From: Cynocephalus volans
Taxonomy: Eukaryota > Chordata > Mammalia > Dermoptera > Cynocephalidae
Direction of reading: 5' to 3'
DNA length: 64,000 nucleotides
Assembly: GCF_027409185.1 (NCBI RefSeq)
Contig: NC_084462.1
Span: forward strand, 154,553,490-154,617,489
A program made the translations under genes and the position numbers. Shown piece after piece: positions 38,261-49,823 of this stretch (the first letter of the stretch is position 1; each line of letters opens with the position of its first letter). The notes beneath the pieces are model-generated. The model saw nothing but the letters and a program-made list of their open reading frames with translations. It had not been told where the DNA came from and searched no databases.

Positions 38261-38578
38261 TACATTAAAGTCATGATTTAAGTGTATACATTAAAAATCA
38301 ACCATAATTTAAGATCCAATTTTGGTATTTGATTTTTTAATCAGAACTGGACTCTCAAAAATCAAGGTGACCAGCTTACTCTTGATCTCTGAAAGGCTCT
38401 GCTGCTGCCTCCAACAAAACAGGCCCATTTTGTCCAATTAGACAACAAACCCCTTAAAGTCAAAAAAACTGTATACTCACTGGCACATTCATGATGATTG
38501 CTAGTTACATGTATCCGGTAAGTGTTTGCTGGCAATATAGATTATCAAAAAATGATGGGGCTGTGTCAGTCTAGGGCT

Positions 38579-38665
38579 CACAGACCCTTCAAACCCGTTG
38601 CACAGACTGGGTCACAGACCCTTCAAATCCGTTGTGCAGACTGGGTCACAGACCCCTCATATCCC
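38579..38665. repeat. 34-bp tandem repeat, 2.5 units
   Basis: Units at 38,579-38,612 and 38,613-38,646 differ at about three sites. A third, partial and diverged unit runs to about 38,665. The flank to about 39,140 is not a repeat I recognise; it could be the 5' part of an LTR. Confidence 0.85.
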
Positions 38666-39488
38666 AGGGCACGAGCTAGGTAATTGGAAAGATCCTGGGA
38701 ACCGTTGGCAAGGTTGACATGCTGCATTCGGATGTGAGCTCAGCTCCCACCCTCTTCAGAAATGGCGGCAGCACCCTGGTAGCTTCCCAGGGGTCCTGTG
38801 GATCACAGCCATTTGTCCTTTATACTTGTCAGATAACCAAGGGACACCTGGGCACACATGTGCAATTACACCAGACAATAGCCAAGGAACACCTGCGGGC
38901 ACATGCGCAGTTAACATATTTACATCAAACAGGCTAGGTCATGCTTGGCAAGATTCCAAACAGCTGGGGGAGCCTGGCCATTTTTCTTAATTTTCCTTAC
39001 AGGTGGATGGGAGGATCAAGTGACATCCAATAGGAGGTTGGGGGAGGGAAAGAGTAAATCCTCACACAGCTGCTTTCCTTCTGACCCACAGCCCTCACTT
39101 TGCTGTTGCTTTGGTCGTGGTCTGCCTTGTTGATGTGGTTCACTAAGTGATGCTAACGGAGATGAAATGTGTAAACATGAATCTTGTTTGGAAAATGGAA
39201 AATTTCTCTAGATCCTGACTAGAAAAGGTCAGCATAGTGTTTCTCCCACACGCTGGGCCAAACAGAAGTGTCCTATTATGGCAGGACAGGCATTAGTCAC
39301 TCATCTCATCTATCAGTAGAGTTTACAGATGTCTGCAGCAGAAGAAAAGGAGAGGAAAGATGAAAAGAGGAGCAATGAAAAGGAGACAAGTGAGACTTTC
39401 CATGTGAGAAGAGAATCACCTACAAATGCCTCAGCCAGAAGGACAGGTAGGGCTCTTTATACAGGTTTGTGGAACTTCTGGAGTATTT

Positions 39489-39574
39489 TGGTGGCTGGCT
39501 GGTAAGGGGATCTAAACCCTTGACCTTGGGGTTACAACACAACACTCTAATCCACTGAGCTAACCAGCCAGCCC
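39489..39574 (-). mobile_element. tRNA-Ile SINE, monomer
   Basis: Plus strand reads GGTGGCTGGCTGGTAAGGGG and AGCTAACCAGCCAGCCCA. The tail is nearly absent. Confidence 0.85.
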
Positions 39575-40404
39575 ACATTTTGTTAGTATGAATAGATCAG
39601 CAAAAGCACGAGAGTAAGGAGAATGGATGCCAGCTTCTCTATTGTGAAGAAACAAGTGAACCTCTTTGGAAAAAGGAGCTGTCATGGACCCCTGCCAACC
39701 TCATTCCTTCCTCCAGCCTTTTTTCCTCTTCTTCCCCTCACCTGGAAAGTCTTCTCTCCTCCCCTCAACCTGTCTAAGTCTTGTGCTGTCTCAGATCATG
39801 CAAATTCCCACATCTCCATGGTGACTCCAGCACCTCCGCCCAGCACATCTGCTGTGTACCACACAACTCCCACTAGATTAAGCATATTGTCTTTGAAAGG
39901 TTCTTGTATGTATGTCCTATAAAATTCCTTGTAAACCCCTTGAGGACAAGGACCATTTCTTTTGCTGCTGCTATGTCTCCCCCAGTGCTGAGGGCCTAAT
40001 AGACCCTCTGTAAAGCTTTGCTCGCTGACTGAAGAGTTCATTTAGGCTCTCTTCTTTCTGCCAGCAATACAGAGAGTGCACAATAAAGTCCTTTCACTAT
40101 TAAATGACAAATTCAAAGATAGAGGGACTAAGAAAGTACTTGTACAGAATTACTCATTGTCTCAAATGCCTCATGGTAGCTAGATCCCAGAATCCTCAGA
40201 TTAGATGTGGAAATAACTTTGATATATGTAATGTTGCTTTGTAGATTAGTATTACACTTAGATGGAATGTATAAAGTAATAAATAAAAGCATGGGTTACA
40301 CAAGTCAAGGAAAGGGAAGATTTTCTGTTACTTTGACTGATATTCCTCAAAGTTCTTTTTCCCCCCATGTTTCACAACTGCTAGGAGTTCATAGGAGAAA
40401 ATAT

Positions 40405-40408
<4 letters not shown>

Positions 40409-40442
<34 letters not shown>
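40409..40442. repeat. (AT)n microsatellite
   Basis: About 17 AT units abutting the T-tail of a minus-strand SINE. Confidence 0.95.
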
Positions 40443-40456
<14 letters not shown>

Positions 40457-40538
40457 AAAGATGACCGGTAAGGGGATCTTAACCCTTGACTTGGTGTTGT
40501 CAGCACCACGCTATCCCAAGTGAGCCACAGGCCCACCC
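40443..40538 (-). mobile_element. tRNA-Ile SINE, monomer, beside an (AT)n run
   Basis: T-run then GATGACCGGTAAGGGGATCT and CAAGTGAGCCACAGGCCCAC. An (AT)n microsatellite abuts its tail at 40,409-40,442. Confidence 0.85.
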
Positions 40539-40590
40539 CTTGCTTTCTATATTTTTGACGATAAACCGTACCACCAGAAGAGAGGATGTG

Positions 40591-40650
40591 GGGCTAGTTG
40601 GTTAGCTCAGTTGGTCAGAGCATGGTGCTGTAACACCAAGGTCAAGAATT
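40591..40650 (+). mobile_element. Tailless tRNA-Ile/SINE retrocopy (60 bp)
   Basis: The 5' 60 bp of a tRNA-Ile SINE monomer (GGGCTAGTTGGTTAGCTCAG to GGTCAAGAATT), ending in the T-arm region with no 3' end and no A tail. A perfect 16-bp target duplication CAGAAGAGAGGATGTG lies at 40,575-40,590 and 40,651-40,666. Confidence 0.92.
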
Positions 40651-41580
40651 CAGAAGAGAGGATGTGATCAGGAGGGAAAAAAAAATGAGAGAAGTTCACA
40701 CTGCCATTATTTTCATTATTGAATGTCTCAAAGCCTTTTAGGGTATAAACAGCAATCAATTTTTAGGAAAGGAAGCTAGATTCACACTACTTTTCAAATC
40801 TGGGCCTCTTCTTTTCCATGGCAATTTTTTTTGGTATCATGTATTCTTATAGAATTCCATCTTATGGGATACAGATACAGTTTGAAGCTGTTCCACGATG
40901 CCTGAATCTTTTAAGCACCTCTGTGCTCATAAGAATTGCTAATGAGCCTTGCAAAACTGTGGGTTGTTTCCTCAGGATCTAAATGTATTCACACTCACCG
41001 TGCAGTATGAAGGGGGAAATGATTGTGCTGGCTTGGTTTTTTTGTAACAGTCTTGTGACATGGCTTCCACATTGACCCGTGGGCTGCAGTTAAAGAACCT
41101 GTCCTAGGACAAGACTAGACTTGTGGATTAAAAAAAAGTCACCTGAGCTGTTTTTTTCCTAGACAAATGGGATTCCAGTTTGGGTTTCAGAGGGCCATTT
41201 GCACAGCTTGCAAAAGATACTGGATCTTTTGATATTTCTACTCTAGTAAAATTTGGAGCTCTAACCCTTATTTAGTATATGACCTTTCAGGGAATGGAAA
41301 AATATGCTCTATCACTTAATGTGATGTCAATTTTCTTTAACCCCCTGTGTAAACAGTGCACATTAAGACATCAGGTTTACTGTCAAATAATTTTTCTTTA
41401 TAAACATAGTGACAACAAGATAGTACAATATCAATTAATGAGACAGAATGTGATCAGGTCTACCACTGCTTGAGTTTTGGAGCAAGAGAAGCACTCAGCC
41501 TAGAGATGAGCACCTTCCCTTCCAGAGAAAGAAAACATGATGCTTGAAAAAAATCTTCTCTCTGAGTATTTACCCAGCTA

Positions 41581-41781
<201 letters not shown>

Positions 41782-41878
41782 TTATGTATGAGAGGTAGAC
41801 CCAAAGTGCAAGTCTCTTCAGCATGGTTTGTCAGAATAGCTCTATGAACTACTATACTAAATAAGAAAAAAAAAAAAA

Positions 41879-42039
41879 TTTTTTTTTTTTGGACCGGTAA
41901 GGGGATCGCAACTCCCGGCACGGTGTCGTCTGCACCACACTCAGCCAGTGAGCTCACTGGCCATCCCTTTATAGGATCCAAACCTGCGGCCTCAGCGCTA
42001 CCAGTGCCGCACTCTTCCGAGTGAGCCAAGGGGCCGGCC
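41879..42039 (-). mobile_element. SINE dimer with full second monomer
   Basis: Plus strand: GGACCGGTAAGGGGATCGCA, CACTCAGCCAGTGAGCTCAC and GAGTGAGCCAAGGGGCCGGC. Retains the complete second monomer like the copy at 195. Confidence 0.88.
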
Positions 42040-42119
42040 CAAGAAAATATTTTTTAAAAAAGAAAGAAAATATAGTGATCATACTTTATCAGAGTTGTTT
42101 TTAATGATGTTATTCTAGA

Positions 42120-42359
42120 ATGTTTTCTTTCCAGATGATGACTGAGAAGCTAACACAAAAAATGGTGCCAGTTACCACAACAGTAAAAAAAAGAAAAAAG
42201 AAAATAGATCCTATGAGTTCAAGACATGCCACCTTTGACCCTAGTCAGAAGCCTAATGTGGAGAATAGGCCTGAATTGCCCACTCAAGAAGCTATGGGTA
42301 TCTGCACGATGACCTTTGGGGTTAGCCTGTGTTTTCTGTATCTTTACTATTATGCATAA
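42120..42359 (+). other. Unassigned small ORF, 79 aa, possible tail-anchored peptide
   Basis: The ORF begins MFSFQMMTEKL, contains a Lys/Arg cluster (VKKRKKKID) and a polar middle, and ends with a hydrophobic segment (TMTFGVSLCFLYLYYYA) right at the stop. The bases before the second and third Met (TTTTCTTTCCAG) also resemble a splice acceptor, so this may be a 3' exon. An AATAAA lies downstream at 42,594-42,599. It is not a repeat family I recognise. It could be chance, or a fragment of an unknown gene just past the HEATR4 3' end. Confidence 0.25.
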
Positions 42360-43192
42360 GTAGCAACAACTATGGGACACTCCTATAACTATGAAAAAAG
42401 ACCCTTATTCCTGGTGTGTGCCGAGGATATAGATTCACTCAGAGTAAACAGCACACTTCTCTACTTCAACCCCATAAACCAATGTAGTGATGACCAGGGA
42501 TGAGCATTGCCAGGAGTCTAGGTAGTTCTAATAACAATCCAAGTATCTGTATTACTCCATGGATTAATAAAAAGAATATCCTCCTCACCCTGAAATAAAT
42601 TCTCAGACTGGGGCAAAGCACAAATGGAAGCCCATTTACCACATGTCTAAATATTTAAATATTATAAATTAAGCTAACAAACTGTTGAGTAAAATACATT
42701 CTGTTACCTGCCTTGCCAAGGAGACCAGATCTGAATTTGATGTTCTAAGATTCTTTGGAGTTCCTTACCAGATCATAGTGGTGCCCACCCGTCTCTTTCC
42801 ATTCCCAGCTCCATCCCACACTCTGAGGACTTTGCAATTACACATGTGGACATGCTAAGCTGTATGTCTAAGCTCTGTTCTCATATCCCTATTGGCTATT
42901 CCTTGAGTCTAAGTGTACATACACTAGCAATGCTGCCCACCCTTGGAAAGACAGATCAGCCTACCAAAGTCTGAAAATGGGCAGGAAATTCCAGAGTTTT
43001 GGGTGACCAGAGTGTGAGGTCTATAACATAGGTGTGGGATATGGTAGGCAGACCCATTTGGCCCCATGGATTTCTTGCTCCGTGAGGAGGGTTGTTGCCA
43101 GAGGTAAGAGCTGAACTCTCTAAAGCTGATGTCTCTGGTAGAAGCCCCTCCTGCTCCAGGGTATTACTGGTTAGGTTATTGCTAGCCATTCT

Positions 43193-43371
43193 TTTTTTTT
43201 TTTTTTTTTTTAATTTTATTTTATTTTATTTATTTATTTTTTTGTCTTTTTCGTGACCAGCACTCAGCCAGTGAGCGCACCGGCCATTCCTATGTAGGAT
43301 CCGAACCTGTGGCGGGAGCGTCGCCGTGCTCCCAGCGCCGCACTCTCACGAGTGCGCCACGGGCTCAGCCC
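43193..43371 (-). mobile_element. SINE dimer with deleted second monomer, long A tail
   Basis: T/A-rich tail of about 55 bp then CGTGACCAGCACTCAGCCAG. Perfect 13-bp target duplication TGCTAGCCATTCT at 43,180-43,192 and 43,372-43,384. Confidence 0.93.
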
Positions 43372-44006
43372 TGCTAGCCATTCTGATACATGATTGCCTT
43401 CAGGAAATCTGCTGCTGTCCACAGTGCTCACTAAATTGGTGATGTGACATGAAGGTACAAGGCCACAGGTTGATAAGAACATGTCCTATGGTACCCAACA
43501 CTGAAGTATTTTAGTAATGGAGGAAAAATAAGGTTTGAAATGTACAGGGCCAGAACCTACTTTATGGAAAATTCTTTTAATCATCACATGTAAAAAAATT
43601 ATAAAAGAAGGATTTAATTCTTATTGATGCCTAATCAAAAAGTTCTCTCCTGAAAATGCATCATCATAAACATACCATACATTATTCCTTTTTGATAGGA
43701 ATTAAGCAAAAGAGAATTTATCAGAATTCGTGTGTTTATAGGGAACAAACCTGTAGTGGTTCTATAAAGTGAGTTTGTCTTTGTATATATATTTCTTCCT
43801 CTTTCGTTAAATAAATAGGAAAATTTTTATTGCGATGTCTAATGAATTTAATGGGATTATTCCTGGTTTTTATACTTGATTGCTCTTTAATTAACCTTAA
43901 AAGCCTAACACCAGAGTTTGATATATTATGCCCACTCAGACATTTACAGAAGGAACACCACGCCTTTTATAATATTCCTTATTTCCTCATTTCATGAAAA
44001 CCATAA

Positions 44007-44108
44007 TTTTTTTTTTTATTTGATAGCTGGCCAGTACGGGGATCTGAACCCTTGACCTTGGTGTTACCAACACTGTGCTCTAACCAACTGAGCTAACTGG
44101 CCAGCCCC
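44007..44108 (-). mobile_element. tRNA-Ile SINE, monomer
   Basis: Plus strand: AGCTGGCCAGTACGGGGATC and CTGAGCTAACTGGCCAGCCC. Imperfect flanking AAAACCATAATTT / AAAACTTATAATTT. Confidence 0.9.
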
Positions 44109-44339
44109 AAAACTTATAATTTCATCTTCACGTTGTATTGCATTATTACCAGTTAAGTAATAAGAATCAACCTATTATTTATTGTATTGTATTTCATTAC
44201 TTGAAAGAATGAATAAATCAATTATAATGGGCCATATTGTTTTGACTTTCAGTATATATTCCCCTATTTATTATATTTATTTTTATTATATTTTTGAATA
44301 TTATATGTGAAATAAGAAATGAAATCATAGTAAAAAGTA

Positions 44340-45630
44340 AGTTTGACCTGCATATGAATGTTTATAGAGGCTTTATTCATAATCACCACAAACTACAATC
44401 AACCAGGATGTCCTTCAATAAGTGAATAGACAAACTGATACATCTGGAGTGGTATTCAGAGATAAAAGGAAATGAGCTACGAAAAGACTTGCATGTGTGG
44501 AGTGTACTAACATTAATAAAGCAAATGTATTGCACAGGGCCTAGCTTCTGATGGATTTTGGACATGACTGGTGCCACTGTGCACACATTAAGCACAAAAT
44601 AGCCGCAGGCCTTGTCTTCCACTCCAGCACCAAACCCCACCCCCTTCCCTTTATGAGAAGCCTCCTGACTTAAACAGAAACGCTTTTGCTTCTGCAAGGG
44701 TGCAGTTCTCCACCCTAGTTGCATAGTTTCCACATTAGCATAATGCCACTCCTTGATGGTATCAGCCAGCCCTTGGCACACTACATAAGCTCTCCTACCC
44801 CCAGACCTGGTGCTGTCCCCCACTTTGAGCGCAGCCTGGCAGATTCTTTTCCTTTAATAAAGGTTGAATGGTACCCAGTGACTTGGCTCACTTTCTTTCA
44901 GCTTCCAAAGCCCTGTAGTTTCGGGTATAGCCCAGCTTTTAAAAATTACACATAGAAATGTTAAGATTGCGAAAGACAAAAAACTTTCCCCAGGCTAAAA
45001 TCTCTGAGTTGTAGATAAAAAATTGTAACACAGCAAAATTGCTGGCTCCAAGGACAGATGTCCTTGGTGCAGCTAAACCTAATGACTGTTGCCATGACAA
45101 TTATCTTACTGTTCTTTTGTAACCACATATGTTCCTTTTCTGTAACTTTCCTGCCTGAAGAATAAATATGGAGAGAAGACTGGACTTCAGAGTTAGGTGT
45201 TAATTTTCCAAGAAGGAATGCCTCTCTCTTGAGGGTTTCTGGAAATTGACCCTTTCGGGGCTTCTCACTGCTCAGAAGAAATGGGCTTTGAGTAATCCTT
45301 TGCATCTCCATCACCCTGGGGGAGAGGTGACATGAATGAACCTCCTTAAATGTGCATTGCTAAATGAAAGAAGCCAGTCTGAAAAACTACATAATGTATA
45401 CTCCAATTATATGACATTCTGGAAAAGGCAAAACTATAGACACGGTAAAAAGATCAGTGGTTGTCAGGTGTTTGGGAGAAGGAGAGGAAGGTTGAATAGG
45501 TGAAGCACAGGAGAATTTTAGGGTGGTGAAACTATTCTGTATGAATCATGACAGACACATTACATTATGCATATGTCAAAACCTGCAGCATTTCATAGCA
45601 CAAAGAGTAATCCTTAAAGTGTGCAAATAA
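44340..45630 (+). mobile_element. L1M fragment split by an LTR-like insertion
   Basis: The sense L1M 3' region runs to about 44,495 (ATGTTTATAGAGGCTTTATT, GTCCTTCAATAAGTGAATAG) and resumes at about 45,335 (GCTAAATGAAAGAAGCCAGT, GACATTCTGGAAAAGGCAAA). The middle is unrelated and LTR-like. Confidence 0.6.
44500..45332 (+). mobile_element. Probable solo LTR of an endogenous retrovirus
   Basis: About 830 bp interrupting an L1M fragment. Inside are LTR-type signals: a TATA-like CACTACATAAGCTCTCC, AATAAA at about 44,857, a second AATAAA near 45,162 and a pyrimidine-rich end. The edges are near TGTGGAGTG and GTGACA. No retroviral coding sequence is present. The family is not assigned. It could be two abutting elements. 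Confidence 0.4.
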
Positions 45631-46304
45631 AAAAATCATTTAGGAAGTAAGGGAACCCAGGAAGGTATGCAGACTGTGACAAGAGAATCTAACTGTTCTA
45701 CAGATGTACAAAACAGCCTTGGTGAAAAGGGTAGGGAAAACTTTAGAAATAAGTGGAGTCTGTAAGACTAAAAGCAATAGGAATTACACATAGCACTGTA
45801 CTCTAGATAATAAAATTGTTTCCCAAGGGAATTAGAGTTAATAATTCTGGTAAATAAATGTGCTGGAATTGAATCATAAAATAAATGGATGGAGGATGGT
45901 GGGAGACAGGTTTCTCTCTGTTGGAGTAAGACTTTACAGATAAGCAAGCGGGGGAGACTAGAATGCTCCATATGGTGATAGATTAGAGTTGAAGACATCA
46001 GTATAATCTCACGTTTAGTTTAATATAGATAATTATGGTTACATATAGAGATATATAGATATGTATATATGCATGGGTTAATATACACACATATATTTCC
46101 TTGCTCTGTCAGTCAAGAGGGCCTAGAAGCAATTGTATCCCAGTTACAATGAGCACACCTAGCACCCAGATCTTGCTTTCTAATACCATTCTCCAATGAG
46201 GAACCAAGGTCCCTTGGAGAAATGGCTGATTCTAGGACTAAGGCAGGAAATATACAAAACGAACCTGGAGAATTTTGTAGTGCCAGGAAGTAAGGAGTGC
46301 TCAA

Positions 46305-46305
<1 letters not shown>

Positions 46306-46358
<53 letters not shown>
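46306..46358. repeat. (CA)n microsatellite
   Basis: About 26 uninterrupted CA units. The Thr/His and Cys/Val ORFs overlapping it are artefacts. Confidence 0.98.
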
Positions 46359-46366
<8 letters not shown>

Positions 46367-46439
46367 GATAGAGGTATGTCACAGGGTCACAGGAGCCAAC
46401 TCAAAGAGCTCCCAATGGCCAAAGCTGGAACAACTTGAG

Positions 46440-47205
46440 CAATAAAACAATAAAGTAATTTAGGATTATAGTCTAAAGCATAATATAAACATCCATTAGC
46501 CCATACAGATATAAATAAATGGTTAAATAGGGGAGAAGAGAAATGTCCCTTGCAGAAGAACTCCAAATAATTTATGTAGATACTCAGCCCTCAAGGAGAG
46601 GGAGCATAAACCCCCTCTCCTTAAGTGTAAGCTACACATAGTGACTTCCTTCCAAAGAAGACAACACGAAAAGCAGAAAAAAAGAATAACTTTACTGTGG
46701 AGAAATTTGACAAATACTATCTCAGTCAGAGGATCAAGGTCAACATTGACAGTAATAAATCATGTTGACAGCATATACCCTTGATATGAAGTGATGAAAA
46801 TGACACTTTACCTCTGTGGCATTCCTCCCCAAAACCCATAGCCACAATTTTATCATGAGAAAAACATTACAGAAATCCCAACAGAGGGCATCCTACAAAA
46901 TACCCAACTCTAAAGGTCGTCAAAAACAAGGGAAATCTGAGAAACTGAGGAGCTAAGGAGACATGACAGGTAAATGTGGTATCCTGGATAGGATTCTATA
47001 ACAAAAAGATACTAAGTAAAAATTGAGGAAATCTGAATAAACCATGGACTTTAGTTAATAGTAATGTATCAGTATTGGTTCATTACTTGTAATGAATGTA
47101 AGATATTAATAATAAGGAAAACTGGGTGTGGATATATGAGAATTCTTTGGATTATCCTAAATTTTTCTGTAAATATAAAACTGTCTTAAAAAATAAATTT
47201 TGTTT
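46440..47205 (+). mobile_element. L1M 3' end
   Basis: Phrases GGTATCCTGGATAGGATTCT, AGTTAATAGTAATGTATCAG and a final AAAAAATAAATTTTG match the L1M 3' UTR in sense orientation. Confidence 0.6.
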
Positions 47206-47395
47206 TTTAAAGTAAATCTGGTCTATCTGACTGGTTTGATAATAAGGATTGGCTTTGCCAATTAGGTTATATGGCTAACATTTTACATAATCTGTTAAAT
47301 CTACAGTCTAAAGATTTTGACATAATTGCACACAATAAGAGGAAAACATTTTATCAGAAAATATTATATTGGCAAAGATGTAATAAAGTGATCAA

Positions 47396-47501
47396 GGGCT
47401 GGCCGGTCAGCTCAGTTGCTTAGAGCACAGTGTTATAACACCAAGGTCATGGGTGTGGATTCCCATGTAGGCCAGCTGCCAGAGAGAAAAAAACAACAAC
47501 A
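47396..47501 (+). mobile_element. tRNA-Ile SINE, monomer
   Basis: GGGCTGGCCGGTCAGCTCAG, GTTATAACACCAAGGTCATG and CATGTAGGCCAGCTGCC with a short A tail. Confidence 0.9.
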
Positions 47502-47539
47502 TGAAAGAAATCAAAATTATGATTTTCCCTAATTTTTAA

Positions 47540-48030
47540 AAATACATAGGGTTAAACAAGGTACAATGAAATGAAAGATGAACAGATTATCACTAAAAGT
47601 TGTTTGATAAATCTTGGTAAACTCTTTTTGGTATAATTTTCAGAAATTGAGAAAGTGAATGACTCTACCGTAAGTCAGATAGTTTCTATTATTTTTTGGG
47701 GGGGGGGGTCAACAAAATGGAAGAAAGACAAATTGAGTTATCACCAATAATTTCTTTTTTTTTTTTTCTTTTTTGGCAGCTGGTTGGTAAAGGCATCTGA
47801 ACCCTTGACCTTGGTAATACCAGTAATTTCTGATAACAGATCATTATGAGATTTTTGACATACAATACAGAAAGAATTGGAAAATATTGCTATAACAAAA
47901 TACCTTCCTTTGCCCATCTACTTGTTTATGTGAAGAAGGTTTTCTAGCATTTAAAACAAAAAATAAGAATATAATTGAGGGTGAAACCTGTCTCATTGTA
48001 GCAATAAGTCATATTCATATAGATTCATAA
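47540..48030 (+). pseudogene. Relic of a hAT-type transposase C-terminus
   Basis: At 47,914-48,009 the plus strand reads PSTCLCEEGFLAFKTKNKNI then IEGETCLIVAIS. This resembles the C-terminal dimerisation motif of hAT/Charlie/ZBED transposases (Cys-Glu…Phe-Ser…Lys-x-Lys). The upstream part is frame-broken. Old and non-functional. Confidence 0.45.
47756..47819 (-). mobile_element. 5'-truncated tRNA-Ile SINE (64 bp)
   Basis: Only the 3' half of the tRNA-like body and the tail remain. Target duplication CCAATAATTTCT / CCAGTAATTTCT at 47,744-47,755 and 47,820-47,831. Confidence 0.85.
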
Positions 48031-48469
48031 ACTAATTTGGGAGTGGGGGTGACAACCCATTTACCTCATTAAGGAAGGCATTTCCAATAAATTTTTACTT
48101 TTGAAGTTTAATAATTATTTCTCAAAATCTGTTATATATTATATTGTTTTGATTAATTGTGTACCAATAATAATTGTAATGATAACTAGAAAGAAATTTA
48201 AAATAGGGCTTTGTAGTTATGGGAAATAAATTTTAAAACTTCAATTTAAATATACATTTTTGTTGTAGATGTGATGATGAAAAATACTTCCAAGCATAAA
48301 TGTATAGTATATCAGGATAAATTCTGTGTGGAAGTTATGTCAAAACAGAAGTATGAGTTTAAAAAGAAAAAGATGTAAAACTTTCAACTTTAAGGAAGAG
48401 CATGTTTATTTTATTACTTTTTTAAATGTATGGTGGTGGGTATCAAACTGTTATGGCATTTAAATTCAA

Positions 48470-48740
48470 TTGTGTGCATTTTTTTTCTTTTTATCTGTTT
48501 TTCATTGTAACATATGTGATTGTACATATCTGTGGGGTGCAGAGTTGAATAACATTACCTCTACAATATGTGATGCTCAAATCAGGATAATTAGTACATT
48601 CAACATTATACAATGTAATTGGGTTTTGAGGCCCTTTACCAATTCCTCCCTTACCACCCTCCCCGTACCCGTTTCCCACCTCTGGTAACCTCAGTTCTGT
48701 TCTCTCCTTTAGGAAGTTCAATGTATTATTGTGATTGTTG

Positions 48741-48771
<31 letters not shown>

Positions 48772-49450
48772 TTTAGCTCCCACTAATAAGTGAGGACATG
48801 CAGTATTTCTCTTTCTGTGCCTGGCTTATTAAACTTAACATGATTTTCTCTAAGTTCATCCATGTTACTGTGAATGGCAGTATTTCATTCTTTTTTCTTA
48901 TGGCTGAGTACTATTCCATTGTGTATATATGCCACATTGTCCTTATCTAGTCGTCCAATGTTGAACATTTAAGTTGGTTCCAACTCTTTGCAATTGTAAA
49001 TAGAGCTGCGAAAAACATGGGGTTGCAGGTATCCCTTCGACATGATGGTTTCCATTCATTTGGGTATATACCCAGCAGGGAGATTGCTGGATTGTATAAA
49101 AGTTCTATCTGTAGTTGTTTGAGGAACCTCCATACTGTTTTCCATAATGGCTGCACTAATTTACAGTCTCACCAACAGTGTAGGAGTAGTTTCAAGACAG
49201 ACCTTCTGGCCCAAAAAGCCTAAAATATTTAATATCTGGCCTTTTACAGAAAAAGTCTGTGGAGTCCTGCTATGCATCATGAAGGATGTTATCTAGGATG
49301 TTGAACTCCACAACCTCTTCTCCACATCCTCGTCAGCAATTGTTATTCTCTGTCAGTCTAACTGGGGCAAGATGATATCTCAATGTGGTTTCTGTTTGCA
49401 TTTCCCAGAGGCTGAGTAATATTGAGCATTTTTTAATGTATCTGTTGGTC
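48470..49450 (-). mobile_element. L1 3' region carrying a foreign 120-bp block
   Basis: Reverse-oriented L1: T-rich tail at 48,477, then ATGTGATTGTACATATCTGT, TTCATCCATGTTACTGTGAA, TTCATTTGGGTATATACCCA and TCCACATCCTCGTCAGCAAT in correct order. At 49,190-49,309 the L1 is interrupted by a block copied from 49,824-49,943. A (TTTC)n stretch lies at 48,747-48,772. Confidence 0.75.
49190..49309 (+). repeat. 120-bp inverted duplication, inserted copy
   Basis: The reverse complement of 49,824-49,943 with a single difference (CATCATG here, CATTATG when read from the partner). It lies inside an L1 that is otherwise collinear on both sides. Confidence 0.95.
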
Positions 49451-49684
49451 AACTGCATGCGTTTAAAAATGATGTAACAGTTTTGAATTAAAATATCAAT
49501 ATGTAAGTGCTGGAATACATTGATATTAGAAATTGGACTTTTTGCATCTATTTAAACCTAAAATGCAAACATTTTAGATGTCAATTTAAAAAGGTAACAA
49601 CTGACTGGTTAGCCCAGTTGGTTAGAGAGTGGTGCTAATCAAAAGGTGAAGAGGTGACATAGCTTGTCAAAAATTTTTTGTATA

Positions 49685-49780
49685 GGGGCCAGCCCGTCGC
49701 TCACTTGGGAGACTGTGGTGCTGATAACACCAAATCAAGGGTTAAGATCCCCTTACTGGTCATCTTTCAAAAAAAAAAAT
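49685..49780 (+). mobile_element. tRNA-Ile SINE, monomer
   Basis: GGGCCAGCCCGTCGCTCACT, GATAACACCAAATCAAGGGT and CCTTACTGGTCATCTTT with A tail. It sits in the loop between the two 120-bp inverted copies. Confidence 0.9.
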
Positions 49781-49823
49781 TATTTTTTATAGGTTTAGGT
49801 TACATAAACAAGCAGAAGAGTTA

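Noticed and set aside
44383..44823. 146-aa minus ORF
   Set aside because: Crosses the boundary between an L1M fragment and the LTR-like block, so it cannot be an old gene.
46180..46382. Cys/Val-rich ORF
   Set aside because: Translation of the (CA)n microsatellite.
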